DNA of 64,000 bases from CAYFSS01 sp964345975 (GCA_964345975.1 CAYFSS010000009.1:3037-67036), one strand, 5' to 3'. Positions 45,329 to 53,922 are shown, counted from the first letter of the stretch. Made by a program: numbers and translations. The notes: generated by a model from the sequence alone, not told the origin.

Positions 45329-45345
45329 TATATCATTGTGATATA
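45329..45345. promoter_or_regulatory. Palindrome at the predicted pckG transcription start
   Basis: TATATCA-TTG-TGATATA, a perfect 7-base inverted repeat with a 3-base centre, placed at about +1 relative to the candidate promoter and 63 bases before the pckG ATG. It has the form and position of a repressor operator. I do not recognise it as a known regulator site. Confidence 0.5.
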
Positions 45346-45408
45346 CTCTCTAAAGTTCATAGAAATATGGTTATAAGTACATACCACTTAGAAGGAAAGG
45401 GTTGCTTA

Positions 45409-47169
45409 ATGGAAGTTAAGAATAAGTTTGTTCTCGATTGGGTCGATGAGATGGTTAAACTCACTCAGCCGGACGAAGTTGTCTGGATTGACGGTTCCGA
45501 AGAAGAAAAGGAACGTCTTGAGAATGAGGCTCTCGAAACCGGTGAATTGCTTCGCTTGGATGAAGAGAATTGGCCAAATTGTTTCTATCATCGCACTAAG
45601 AAGAATGACGTCGCACGTGTTGAAGGTCGTACCTACATCTGCACACGTACAGAAGAAGAAGCAGGCCCCACAAATAACTGGGCTGATCCTGCTGAGATGT
45701 ATGAGAAGCTTGGTAAACTCTACGACGGCGTGATGAAGGGACGTACGATGTACGTTATTCCTTACATCATGGGTCCTGTCGGTTCACCTCACTCCAAGGT
45801 AGGTTTCGAGCTCACGGACAGCATCTACGTTGTTCTCAACATGCGTATTATGACCCGTATGGGTGAAGTTGCTGTAAAGCAGCTTGGTGATAACGAAGAA
45901 TTCGTCAAAGGTCTGCACTCAAAGGCTGATGTCGATCCTGATAACCGTTACATCGTACACTTCCCGCAGGACAACACCATCTGGTCCATCAACTCAGCAT
46001 ACGGTGGTAACGTTCTTCTTGGTAAGAAGTGCTTTGCTCTTCGCATTGCTTCTTACATGGGTCGTGAGCAGAACTGGATGGCTGAGCACATGCTCATCCT
46101 CGGTATCGAAGATCCTTCAGGCAAAACTCAGTACATCACCGGTGCTTTCCCAAGTGCTTGTGGTAAGACCAACCTCGCCATGCTCATTCCTCCTGCTTAT
46201 GCAGAAGGCTGGAAAGTCTACACCGTTGGTGATGACATTGCTTGGATGCGTCCTATGGAAGATGGTCAACTCTACGCCATCAACCCTGAAGCTGGCTTCT
46301 TCGGCGTTGCACCCGGCACCAATATGGAGTCCAATGCTAACGCTATGTTGACGGTTCAGCAGGACACGATCTTCACGAACGTTGCTGTTACTGAAGACAT
46401 GCAGCCTTGGTGGGAAAACATGGGTGTTGCTGCTCCTGAGAAAGCAACCGACTGGCTCGGCCAGCCTTGGACACCTGAATCCCCTGAACCGGCAGCTCAC
46501 CCGAACAGCCGTTTCACGACTAAAGCAGCGAACTGCCCGTCCATCTCTCCTCGTTGGGAAGATCCTCAGGGTGTTCCGATCACTGCGATGCTCTTTGGTG
46601 GCCGCCGTGCGTCAACCGTGCCTCTCGTGTACGAATCATTTGACTGGAACCATGGTGTTTTCGTAGGTTCTGTCATGGCATCTGAGAGAACTGCTGCAGC
46701 AGAAGGTACCGTCGGACAAGTCCGCCGTGACCCGATGGCCATGTTGCCCTTCGCCGGCTACAACATGGGCGATTTCTTCCAACACTGGATCGATATGGGC
46801 CAGCGCATCGAGAAGCAGCCTAAGATCTACAACGTGAACTGGTTCCGTCGTAGTCCTGAAGGTAAGTTCCTCTGGCCGGGCTTCGGAGATAACTTCCGTG
46901 TTCTCCAGTGGATCCTCAAGCGTGCAAACGGCGAAGTCGATGCTCGTGAGACTCCCATCGGTTACCTGCCCTATGCCAAGGACATTAACCTCGAAGGTCT
47001 CGACATGACCGAAGAAGATCTCGAAGCGATTCTCGACGTGAACAAGGAAGCTTGGCTCACAGAAGTTGAACAGATCAAAGAACACTATAAGGTCTTCGAT
47101 CGTTTGCCTTCAGCCCTCGCTGACGAGCTCACCAAGTTAGAAGAGCGTCTCAAGGCATACGAAGGTTAA
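45409..47169 (+). CDS. pckG: Phosphoenolpyruvate carboxykinase (GTP)
   Basis: Interconverts oxaloacetate and phosphoenolpyruvate with GTP. The GTP-type is shown by the P-loop FPSACGKTNLAML, GDDIAWMRPMEDG, PHSKVGFELTDS and the guanine-site region FRRSPEGKFLWPGFGDN. 586 residues from ATG 45409 (AGAAGGAAAGG upstream); the 45367 extension is not family-like. Most Firmicutes carry the ATP type, so the GTP form is a lineage clue. Codon use is strongly biased, as for highly expressed genes, fitting a main fermentative role; direction in vivo is inference. Confidence 0.96.
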   Translation: MEVKNKFVLDWVDEMVKLTQPDEVVWIDGSEEEKERLENEALETGELLRLDEENWPNCFYHRTKKNDVARVEGRTYICTRTEEEAGPTNNWADPAEMYEKLGKLYDGVMKGRTMYVIPYIMGPVGSPHSKVGFELTDSIYVVLNMRIMTRMGEVAVKQLGDNEEFVKGLHSKADVDPDNRYIVHFPQDNTIWSINSAYGGNVLLGKKCFALRIASYMGREQNWMAEHMLILGIEDPSGKTQYITGAFPSACGKTNLAMLIPPAYAEGWKVYTVGDDIAWMRPMEDGQLYAINPEAGFFGVAPGTNMESNANAMLTVQQDTIFTNVAVTEDMQPWWENMGVAAPEKATDWLGQPWTPESPEPAAHPNSRFTTKAANCPSISPRWEDPQGVPITAMLFGGRRASTVPLVYESFDWNHGVFVGSVMASERTAAAEGTVGQVRRDPMAMLPFAGYNMGDFFQHWIDMGQRIEKQPKIYNVNWFRRSPEGKFLWPGFGDNFRVLQWILKRANGEVDARETPIGYLPYAKDINLEGLDMTEEDLEAILDVNKEAWLTEVEQIKEHYKVFDRLPSALADELTKLEERLKAYEG

Positions 47170-47200
47170 GCCCTTCCTTCTTTAGAAGAAGAATCTTTTC

Positions 47201-47232
47201 AAAGGATCTCCTCCGGGGGATCCTTTGTTATT
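47201..47232 (+). terminator. Intrinsic terminator after pckG
   Basis: AAAGGATCTCC pairs with GGGGATCCTTT (one G-T pair), followed by a T-rich tract. Confidence 0.8.
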
Positions 47233-47374
47233 TGTTCATCTCCTTTGGTCAATACTTCATGATGTTTTCAAGTCTATGCATTATGCATTATGTGGTTTGA
47301 AGGATGAGTGGCAGATCTCAAGGCATACGTTTGACAGGTTAGGCATTCCGGTGTTTTGGGATCAGCAAGAACTT

Positions 47375-47383
47375 TGCTACAAT
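47375..47383 (+). promoter_or_regulatory. Candidate extended -10 promoter for zapA-dut-tsaD-smpB
   Basis: TGC followed by TACAAT, 22 bases before the zapA ATG. No strong -35 is visible, as is usual for extended -10 promoters. Confidence 0.4.
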
Positions 47384-47404
47384 CGCGTGCTAGGGGGGCG
47401 ACTT

Positions 47405-47833
47405 ATGGAACAAGATTCAAGAAGATTTGAACGCGAACGATTACGTGTCGTTATCGGGGGCAAAGCCTATGTACTCACGTCCATTCGTGACCGTGCTTAC
47501 ACACTTGCTGTGGCCTCTGAAGCAGATCATCTCTTAGAGCATTTGAAGCTCCGCTACCCTCGAATTTCAGATTCCGCTCGTCGCACGTTAGCCGTGGTCA
47601 ATGTCTTGGATCAAAAGAACGACGCCATAGAGGAATTGAGACTAGCACAGGCCAGGTCTACAGAACTCGAAGAGAAACTTGCCCGAGCCTTAGTGCGTTT
47701 GAATGATCTACAAGCATCTCAACATGTGCCCAAGAAAACCAAGGCGAAAGATGGGGCTCAGACTGAGGATGTAAATCCACTTAAGGTCCATCAGCAGAAT
47801 CTCTATGACTACCTAAGGAAGGAAGAAGCATGA
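47405..47833 (+). CDS. zapA: Cell division protein ZapA-like
   Basis: FtsZ-ring associated protein. Residues 8-80 follow the ZapA pattern (LRVVIGGKAYVLTS, then a helix with SDSARRTLAVVNVLDQKNDA), and a coiled coil of E/L/R heptads covers about 80-110. 142 residues. ATG 47405 is preceded by AGGGGGG at good distance; the ORF extends upstream to 47225 but through non-coding-like sequence. Overlaps dut by 4 bases. Sequence similarity is moderate. Confidence 0.75.
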   Translation: MEQDSRRFERERLRVVIGGKAYVLTSIRDRAYTLAVASEADHLLEHLKLRYPRISDSARRTLAVVNVLDQKNDAIEELRLAQARSTELEEKLARALVRLNDLQASQHVPKKTKAKDGAQTEDVNPLKVHQQNLYDYLRKEEA

Positions 47834-48474
47834 CCAAGACCGTTTACTGGCAAGCCTGTCGAGATGGAGCTCTCATCCCACGTCAAGCTAAGCTAGGTGA
47901 CGTAGGGTTTGATCTTGCTGCCGCTGTAGATGCTTGGATATGGCCAGGGCAGACGTTGGCCATTCCGACAGGACTAAAGGTCGTACTTCCGGCAGAAATA
48001 GAACTACAGATTAGACCAAGAAGTGGTCTAAGTCTAAGGACGCACCTCCGTATACCAAATAGTCCCGGTACGATAGACCCCGGATATCGAGATGAGATTC
48101 GCGTGCTTATCCATCATTCCGCTTATGGTTGGGAGAATGACCTAGACAAGGACGCTGAGCTACAAGAGCTTATTGCTGAATCCTTCTCAGGTAATGCAGA
48201 TACGGCGTTCGATCCCGAGTACATTGCACGTTGTGCAGCTGCTGTGAAGCGATTAGGTTTGAAGCCTCATCGTTATGATTTACTTGAAAGAGGATGGGCG
48301 CACTACCACATCAAACAAGGGGACCGAATTGCTCAAGCTGTGCCCCAACTCATAACGTTGGTGGAGTGGCAGGAACTCGATCGAACGTCTATCGATGAAG
48401 CTGAAGCTAACAGTGTCCCGGACCGTGAGGGTGGCTTTGCCTCGTCAGGATATGGATCCGGAGAATCACGATGA
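47830..48474 (+). CDS. dut: dUTP diphosphatase with internal insertion
   Basis: Hydrolyses dUTP to dUMP, keeping uracil out of DNA. All five trimeric dUTPase motifs are found: I GDVGFDLAA (about 23-31), II PRSGLSL (63-69), III SPGTIDPGYRDEI (78-90), IV IKQGDRIAQAV (161-171), V EGGFASSGYGSG near the end. Between III and IV lie about 70 residues where about 20 are normal; residues 96-150 form an extra, partly acidic, helical insertion. Total 214 against a usual 145. Overlaps zapA and tsaD by 4 bases each, an unusual operon partner. Confidence 0.9.
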   Translation: MTKTVYWQACRDGALIPRQAKLGDVGFDLAAAVDAWIWPGQTLAIPTGLKVVLPAEIELQIRPRSGLSLRTHLRIPNSPGTIDPGYRDEIRVLIHHSAYGWENDLDKDAELQELIAESFSGNADTAFDPEYIARCAAAVKRLGLKPHRYDLLERGWAHYHIKQGDRIAQAVPQLITLVEWQELDRTSIDEAEANSVPDREGGFASSGYGSGESR

Positions 48475-49535
48475 TTATCTTAGGAATTGAGAGCTCCTGC
48501 GATGAAACTGCTATGGCCATCTTGCAAGATGGTAAAGTCTTGAGCTCGGTAGTCGCTTCACAGATTAAGACGCATCAAAAATTCGGTGGCGTAGTGCCGG
48601 AGATCGCTGCACGCGAACATATAACTGCGCTTCTACCGGTTTTGGATAGTGCACTAAGTCATGCGGGGATTCGAGCTGAAGATATCGACGCAGTTGCCGT
48701 CACTTCAGGACCGGGTCTCATCGGGGCTCTCTTGGTTGGAGTCAGCTCGGCAAAAGCAATAGCCCATGCCTTGAATAAGCCCTTATATCCTGTTCATCAC
48801 ATCGTGGCCCATATCACGGCTAATCAACTGGTCCACGAAGACTTTGAGTTACCTTTCATAGCGCTCGTCGTTTCAGGAGGGCACACCCATCTTTACGAAG
48901 TCGATGAGAAGGCTAATCTCAAGACGTTAGCTCGTACAAGAGACGATGCAGCGGGAGAGAGCTTTGATAAGGTCGCCAGAGCAATGGGTTTACCGTATCC
49001 AGGAGGACCGGAGATAGACCGTCTGGCTAAATTAGGTGATCCCAAAGCGTACAAGTTTCCTGAGATCAAGATCTCAGATGATCGTTTGGACTTCTCCTTT
49101 AGTGGCTTAAAGACAGCAGCACTGAACTATCTCAATCACTTACGACAAAAGAATGGTGATCAACTATTTGCTACGCAGCAAGAACAAGCCGATTTTGCAG
49201 CATCCTTTCAATCTGCCATCATAGATCAGATCGTAGACCGGTGTGAAACAATCCTCTCGCAAAGCCCTATCAAGCATTTCGCTTTGGCAGGCGGGGTTGC
49301 AGCAAATCATGAGCTTAGATCGAGGCTCGAAACGTTAGCAAAGCGCTTGGATAAGGACTTTTTTGTCCCACCGTTGAAGTACTGTGGGGATAATGCAGCA
49401 ATGGTTGCAAGCCTTGGTTATCTCTTAGCAAAGCTTGACGTAAAGCCGGTATCTGCCACCTTGAATCCTGTTGCTTCGTGGCCGGCAGAAACCTATCGTG
49501 ATTTCAGACATTTACAGAAGAAAGGTCAGTATTAA
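48471..49535 (+). CDS. tsaD: tRNA threonylcarbamoyladenosine transferase subunit TsaD
   Basis: Transfers threonylcarbamoyl to A37 of ANN-decoding tRNAs, with TsaB and TsaE. Start block IESSCDETAMAIL, Fe-binding histidines in HHIVAHITAN, SGGHTHLYEV, and the ASKH end region GGVAANHELRSRL. 354 residues, standard. ATG in an ATGA overlap with dut; the smpB ATG begins at the last base of its stop. Confidence 0.97.
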   Translation: MIILGIESSCDETAMAILQDGKVLSSVVASQIKTHQKFGGVVPEIAAREHITALLPVLDSALSHAGIRAEDIDAVAVTSGPGLIGALLVGVSSAKAIAHALNKPLYPVHHIVAHITANQLVHEDFELPFIALVVSGGHTHLYEVDEKANLKTLARTRDDAAGESFDKVARAMGLPYPGGPEIDRLAKLGDPKAYKFPEIKISDDRLDFSFSGLKTAALNYLNHLRQKNGDQLFATQQEQADFAASFQSAIIDQIVDRCETILSQSPIKHFALAGGVAANHELRSRLETLAKRLDKDFFVPPLKYCGDNAAMVASLGYLLAKLDVKPVSATLNPVASWPAETYRDFRHLQKKGQY

Positions 49536-50017
49536 TGGCTAAGAAGAGGACTGGTTCCTCAACCCTTGCAGACAATCGTCGCGCAAGACATGACTATCAT
49601 ATTTTGGATACCTATGAAGCCGGCATTGAACTCAAGGGAACTGAAGTCAAATCCCTGCGCGAGGGTAGAGCTACGCTTTCGGAAGCCTACATCACAATCC
49701 GCAATCTGCAAGCTTATATTGTGAACTGGTATATCCACCCTTATGAACAGGGTAATCGATTCAATCCCGAACCCTTGCGTGATCGGAAACTTCTCCTACA
49801 CAAACGAGAGATTATGCGACTAAACCAAAGCATTATGGAAGAAGGGCTGACACTAATCCCTCTAAAGCTCTACCGTAAACGAGGTTTGCTAAAGCTGGAA
49901 ATTGCGGTTGCTCGAGGGAAGAAGCAGTATGACAAGCGCCGAGCCGTTGAAGAACGAGACACTCAACGCCAAATTGATCGTCAAATGAAGGATTTCAATC
50001 GTCACGCTTCGTTATAA
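49535..50017 (+). CDS. smpB: SsrA-binding protein SmpB
   Basis: Partner of tmRNA in ribosome rescue. Shows ARHDYHILDTYEAGIELKGT, LREGRATLSEAYI and the C-terminal RGKKQYDKR region with a basic tail. 160 residues, standard. Its last 16 bases overlap the 3' end of the convergent XRE gene. No tmRNA (ssrA) gene was recognised in the window. Confidence 0.97.
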   Translation: MAKKRTGSSTLADNRRARHDYHILDTYEAGIELKGTEVKSLREGRATLSEAYITIRNLQAYIVNWYIHPYEQGNRFNPEPLRDRKLLLHKREIMRLNQSIMEEGLTLIPLKLYRKRGLLKLEIAVARGKKQYDKRRAVEERDTQRQIDRQMKDFNRHASL

Positions 50018-50787
50018 GGTGTGTCGTCTTCTGCTGCTGCAAATTCTTCAGCATCGTCTTCGGATTCAGTTTCAAGATCGCGGGTATCCTCCGCTGAGAT
50101 TTCCACCGATGCCTCAGCATTTGCATGCTCGTCATCCGATGAGTCCTCTATCGACTCTGAATCATCCGTGGTAGGCCGAGACAGATAGCTTAGATAATCG
50201 AACTTAAAGAAGCTCGAAGTCCTATTAACCTTATGTAGGGAAACTGCTTGCTTGATCTTATCTTCTTCAGGGAGTTCTTCGATCTGTTCTATTCTTTCCA
50301 TCATTTCCACACAACGTTCTATATAGAGGCTTACACTCTTACAAATGTTCTCATAGATGCTTCTAGGCAATCCTTCAAGGTTGATTACTTGCTGGGGATT
50401 TGTCTTTGAATCCTTGATCTTGTTCAAACTTTCCTGCAATTCTTTTGAGCCAAATTCTTCGTCGGAATCTTTAGCCTTCGATCTAAACTGCTCTACATAT
50501 CGAAACCATGCTTGCTCGGCAAGAAGTCGAGGGATATCGCGCTCAGAATCTATCGTTGTATCGATATGTTCAATCGTGATAAACGGATGGCTTTCTCTGA
50601 GGATTTGTTCCACAGACTTATTATGTAGTTTTGCTAAAGACACTATTGATTGTAAATCAGGCATTCTTTGACCTGCCTCCCACTGACTAATCGTGTTTTG
50701 TTTGAGATTGAGTAATAGACCAAACTGTTCTTGTGTTAGGTCGAGTTCTTCACGCCATTTCTTCAAGTCTTGATGATTTATATGCAT
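50002..50787 (-). CDS. XRE-family regulator with acidic C-terminal tail
   Basis: 261 residues. The N-terminal helix-turn-helix is clear (LDLTQEQFGLLLNLKQNTIS then QWEAGQRMPDLQSI, residues 16-50). The middle (60-200) is helical, charged, with no family I recognise. The last 55 residues are strongly acidic (runs of D/E/S). AAGGAGG sits 6 bases before the ATG. Its 3' end overlaps smpB by 16 bases, and its promoter region is divergent to the tRNA-Val promoter. Target unknown; self-regulation through the palindrome just upstream is inference. Confidence 0.82.
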   Translation of the reverse strand: MHINHQDLKKWREELDLTQEQFGLLLNLKQNTISQWEAGQRMPDLQSIVSLAKLHNKSVEQILRESHPFITIEHIDTTIDSERDIPRLLAEQAWFRYVEQFRSKAKDSDEEFGSKELQESLNKIKDSKTNPQQVINLEGLPRSIYENICKSVSLYIERCVEMMERIEQIEELPEEDKIKQAVSLHKVNRTSSFFKFDYLSYLSRPTTDDSESIEDSSDDEHANAEASVEISAEDTRDLETESEDDAEEFAAAEDDTPYNEA

Positions 50788-50804
50788 CTTGAACCTCCTT
50801 AAAT

Positions 50805-50819
50805 ATCACGCAATGCGAT
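50805..50819. promoter_or_regulatory. Imperfect palindrome before the XRE gene
   Basis: ATCACGCAATGCGAT reads as ATC(A)CGCA against TGCGAT, centred about 25 bases before the XRE start codon. It could be an operator for autoregulation. The symmetry is seen; the function is inferred. Confidence 0.3.
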
Positions 50820-50885
50820 ACTCATTTGACATCAAACTAGCATGAATTTCAGAAAACAAAAGCTCTCATCTCAAAATGTGATAAT

Positions 50886-50914
50886 TTGACAGTTCTTTGT
50901 TTGGTAGCTAAAAT
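50886..50914 (+). promoter_or_regulatory. Strong sigma-A promoter for tRNA-Val and tRNA-Pro
   Basis: Consensus TTGACA, 17-base spacer, TAAAAT, ending 12 bases before the first tRNA. One of the best promoters in the window. Confidence 0.88.
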
Positions 50915-50926
50915 AGCGCTTGCTTC

Positions 50927-51003
50927 GGGTGGTTAGCTCAGCTGGTTAGAGCGCCTGCTTCACACGCAGGAGGTCGTTGGTTCGAGCCCAATATCACCCA
51001 CCA
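50927..51003 (+). tRNA. tRNA-Val (anticodon CAC)
   Basis: Full cloverleaf: acceptor GGGTGGT with ATCACCC, D-arm GCTC/GAGC, anticodon stem CCTGC/GCAGG around loop TTCACAC, T-arm GTTGG/CCAAT with TTCGAGC, discriminator A and encoded CCA. Reads GUG. Confidence 0.95.
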
Positions 51004-51008
51004 TGCGT

Positions 51009-51085
51009 CGGGGTGTAGCTCAGGTGGCTAGAGTGCGTGCTTGGGGTGCACGAGGTCGCAAGTTCAAGTCTTGTCACTCCGACCA
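51009..51085 (+). tRNA. tRNA-Pro (anticodon GGG)
   Basis: Acceptor CGGGGTG with CACTCCG (one G-T pair), D-arm GCTC/GAGT, anticodon stem CGTGC/GCACG around TTGGGGT, T-arm GCAAG/CTTGT with TTCAAGT, A discriminator and encoded CCA. It begins 5 bases after tRNA-Val, so both come from one transcript. Confidence 0.93.
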
Positions 51086-51092
51086 TAAGCAA

Positions 51093-51130
51093 ACCCTCGT
51101 ATTCTCGGGAATACGAGGGTTTTTATTTTG
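51093..51130 (+). terminator. Intrinsic terminator after tRNA-Pro
   Basis: CCCTCGTATTC pairs with GAATACGAGGG around a 4-base loop, followed by TTTTTATTTTG. Its CCCTCGTA arm is shared with the terminator after tRNA-Thr at 62.7 kb. Confidence 0.92.
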
Positions 51131-51751
51131 TATCCCGGACTTTTCTATAAGTTCTTTAAGAATCAAGATCTACATGAACGCTATATTTACCATGATTTAA
51201 ACGTGATCTAGCAAATTATGCTTCGCTTCTAAGTCATAGCATTACCTGAATTTTAGAGGTGAATTTAACACCATTGTATTCATTCGATAGTAATAATTTT
51301 GGGATGCATTGAAACACTGTATTTCTGTGATTAATGACCGTTGAAAGACTCACGAATTGCATCCGGAGTGCACTCAAAGATTATGTGAACGTATGATGCT
51401 GAGATTAATATATAACCATGATTCAGTTATTATATTAAAGAATATTTTGTTTAAAAATTAATTAATAAACAACTTCGACTAGTTAATGTGCACGAGTCTG
51501 CGTTACAATTTAGTCATATTCTTCATTGCCCGGTTCTAGGATGCGAGGGACACCACGAGTTTCGAAGCGAGAACGATGAAGAACTGCAAGAATGTACGTT
51601 TCATGATGATTTCTCGAGTCATCAAACTAGGGCTAGGGTTTTACTGTTCATTGAACGATTTAATCATTAGTTCTTAGATTGTCTATATAATTGATCCATA
51701 ATGGCATGCAGTTGATAGTTTTAGTTTGCCTAATAATAAGGAGGCTAGTGA
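51131..51751. other. AT-rich stretch without recognisable gene
   Basis: About 620 bases between the tRNA terminator and the BI-1 gene, markedly more AT-rich than the rest. The only ORF of note (51488-51670, 60 codons, GTG start) has no Shine-Dalgarno and no family resemblance. No RNA gene, repeat array or strong promoter was recognised except the AAGGAGG just before the next gene. It may be a decayed gene. Confidence 0.6.
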
Positions 51752-52519
51752 ATGAATACAGATCCTAAAGCATATCCGAACACATATGAAGGTATAGAGC
51801 CTTCACAAAATGCTATGCGACAAACGCTCATCCATATCTTTCGTTGGATGGGTCTTGGCCTCTTATTGAGTGCTGCAGTTGCTTACTTTGCTTCAACATC
51901 TACTGCAATTTGGAGATTGATCTACAGCATGCCTTGGCTACCCATCGTAGTCGTCATAGCACAGCTCGCCATCGCATTCTTCTTTAGCTCCAGACTTCGC
52001 CGTATGGAACTAGGCGCAGCCAGAATCTCCTTCGTGGTCTATGCTGTTTTGACCGGTTTCACCTTTGCGCTAATCCTTACAGCTTATACCAGCGCAACGA
52101 TTTTCCTTGCCTTCTTATTGGCCGCCCTGACGTTTGGAGCTATGGCAATTTATGGTGCGAAGACGAAGCGCGATTTATCGTCAATCGGTAGTGTAGGTTA
52201 TAGCTTGCTCTTCGCCGTCATCATCGTGAGTCTCTTGAATCTCGTCTTGTATTTCGTTGCACCGGGGATTGCTCAAGGCATCGACTACATTTTAAATTAC
52301 GTTGTTGTTGCATTGTTTATCGGTATAACCGCTTGGGATATGCAGAAGATTAAACGCATGGTTGCAGCTTCCACGACGGGTGGGACCATTGGCGGAGAGA
52401 CGCAAGCAATCAGCTTGGAAGCTATAGGTCTCTATGGGGCTTTCATGCTTTATTTGGACTTCATCAATCTCTTTATCCGTATCTTACGTATCCTGGGTTA
52501 TTCATCTCGAAGAAACTGA
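51752..52519 (+). CDS. Bax inhibitor-1/YccA family membrane protein
   Basis: 255 residues, about seven membrane helices. After a polar N terminus the protein has FRWMGLGLLLSAAVAYF, ARISFVVYAVLTGFTFALIL and the C-terminal EAIGLYGAFMLYLDFINLF, characteristic of the BI-1 (UPF0005) family of pH-sensitive ion channels or stress proteins. AAGGAGG lies 10 bases upstream. Transcribed alone and ended by a long hairpin. Confidence 0.92.
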   Translation: MNTDPKAYPNTYEGIEPSQNAMRQTLIHIFRWMGLGLLLSAAVAYFASTSTAIWRLIYSMPWLPIVVVIAQLAIAFFFSSRLRRMELGAARISFVVYAVLTGFTFALILTAYTSATIFLAFLLAALTFGAMAIYGAKTKRDLSSIGSVGYSLLFAVIIVSLLNLVLYFVAPGIAQGIDYILNYVVVALFIGITAWDMQKIKRMVAASTTGGTIGGETQAISLEAIGLYGAFMLYLDFINLFIRILRILGYSSRRN

Positions 52520-52559
52520 TGATGATAGACGTTTACAGAGCATTCAGTCGATAAATCGG

Positions 52560-52607
52560 TAGGCTTTTCAGAGAGTCGTGTAGCGCTTGACGAAGAGCCT
52601 ATTTTGA
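52560..52607 (+). terminator. Probable terminator after the BI-1 gene
   Basis: TAGGCTTTTC pairs with GAAGAGCCTA (one G-T pair) around a large loop that itself contains GTC/GAC pairing; TTTTGATT follows. Less compact than the other terminators. Confidence 0.5.
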
Positions 52608-52691
52608 TTAAGCTTATAAATTGTAAAGATGCAAAACCTATGATAGTGTTTGATTTGTTGTTAAATTATCGATATGTCCAAGGAGGATGAC

Positions 52692-53867
52692 ATGGCAGAT
52701 TATAAAGAAGTAGCCCTTCAGAAGCATGAAGAGTGGGGCGGAAAGATCGAAGTGATCGCGAAAGCACCCGTCGGCACAGCAGCAGAGCTTGCTATTGCTT
52801 ATACCCCAGGCGTCGCAGAGCCTTGCCTAGAGATTTCTAAAGATGTAGATAAGTCCTACATGTATACCCGTCGCCATAACCTTGTCCTCGTCATTACAGA
52901 CGGTACAGCCGTCTTGGGTCTTGGTGATATCGGACCTGAAGCCGGAATGCCCGTCATGGAAGGTAAGTGCGCACTCTTTAAGGCCTTCGGTGACATCGAT
53001 GCTTTCCCTCTTTGCCTTCGTACGAAGGACGTAGATGAAATCGTCAAGACAATTGAAATGATCGCCGGTAGCTTCGGTGGTGTTAACCTCGAGGACATCT
53101 CAGCACCTCGCTGCTTTGAAATTGAGCGCCGTTTAAAGAAGAGCCTTGATATCCCGGTATTCCACGATGATCAGCACGGGACTGCTGTCGTCACGCTTGC
53201 TGCAATGATCAATGCCATGCGTCTAACCAATCGTGAGCTGAAAGATGTCAGAGTTGTCATGAACGGTGCCGGTGCCGCCTCGATCGCTATTGCCAAGCTC
53301 CTCCTGGCAAATGGTCTCGAGAACCTCATCCTCTGTGATAGCCGTGGTGCTATTTACGAAGGTCGCGATAACCTCAACGCCGAGAAAGAAGAGATGGCCA
53401 AAGTCACGAATCTGAAGGGTATCCAAGGTTCACTCGCTGATGTTATGAAGGGTGCTGATGTATTCATCGGCGTTTCTGCTCCTAACGTTGTGACCCGTGA
53501 AATGGTTGAATCCATGGCTGATGACCCCATCGTCTTTGCTTGTGCAAACCCGGTTCCTGAAATCATGCCTGATGAAGCACACGCAGGTGGTGCTGCTATT
53601 GTAGCTACCGGTCGTTCGGACTTCCCAAATCAGATTAACAACGTACTTGCTTTCCCCGGTATCTTCCGTGGCGCTTTGGACGTTCGTGCTTCTGACATCA
53701 ATGATGAAATGAACATAGCTGCTGCTTATGCCATCGCTGACCTCGTCGGTGCTGAAGAACTCGCAGCAGACAGCATCATGCCCGATGCGTTTGATGAGCG
53801 TGTAGCTCCGGCTGTAGCTGAAGCAGTTGCTGAAGCTGCACGTAAGAGCGGTGTTGCTCGTATCTAA
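52692..53867 (+). CDS. NAD(P)-dependent malic enzyme
   Basis: Oxidatively decarboxylates malate to pyruvate. 391 residues, the short bacterial type without a phosphotransacetylase domain. Shows YTPGVAEPCLEI, VLGLGDIGPEAGMPVMEGK, the metal site FHDDQHGTAVV, and the NAD fold VVMNGAGAASIAIAKLL. ATG 52692 is chosen because AAGGAGG precedes it; the ATG at 52674 has no such site. Codon bias is strong, as in pckG and fba, suggesting high expression. Confidence 0.96.
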   Translation: MADYKEVALQKHEEWGGKIEVIAKAPVGTAAELAIAYTPGVAEPCLEISKDVDKSYMYTRRHNLVLVITDGTAVLGLGDIGPEAGMPVMEGKCALFKAFGDIDAFPLCLRTKDVDEIVKTIEMIAGSFGGVNLEDISAPRCFEIERRLKKSLDIPVFHDDQHGTAVVTLAAMINAMRLTNRELKDVRVVMNGAGAASIAIAKLLLANGLENLILCDSRGAIYEGRDNLNAEKEEMAKVTNLKGIQGSLADVMKGADVFIGVSAPNVVTREMVESMADDPIVFACANPVPEIMPDEAHAGGAAIVATGRSDFPNQINNVLAFPGIFRGALDVRASDINDEMNIAAAYAIADLVGAEELAADSIMPDAFDERVAPAVAEAVAEAARKSGVARI

Positions 53868-53888
53868 TAAGAATTAGACTTATTGATG

Positions 53889-53922
53889 AGCCGCCGGCCA
53901 GCTGATGGTTGGCGGCTTTTTT
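53889..53922 (+). terminator. Intrinsic terminator after malic enzyme
   Basis: AGCCGCCGGCCA pairs with TGGTTGGCGGCT (two G-T pairs) around GCTGA, followed by TTTTTT. It ends 13 bases before the FolT-like start. Confidence 0.92.

Noticed and set aside
51488..51670. 60-codon ORF in the AT-rich gap
   Set aside because: GTG start without Shine-Dalgarno, no recognisable family and surrounded by noncoding sequence.
50018..51751. tmRNA gene near smpB
   Set aside because: I searched the stretch for the tmRNA 5' and 3' ends by eye and found none; smpB is followed by the XRE gene and tRNAs.
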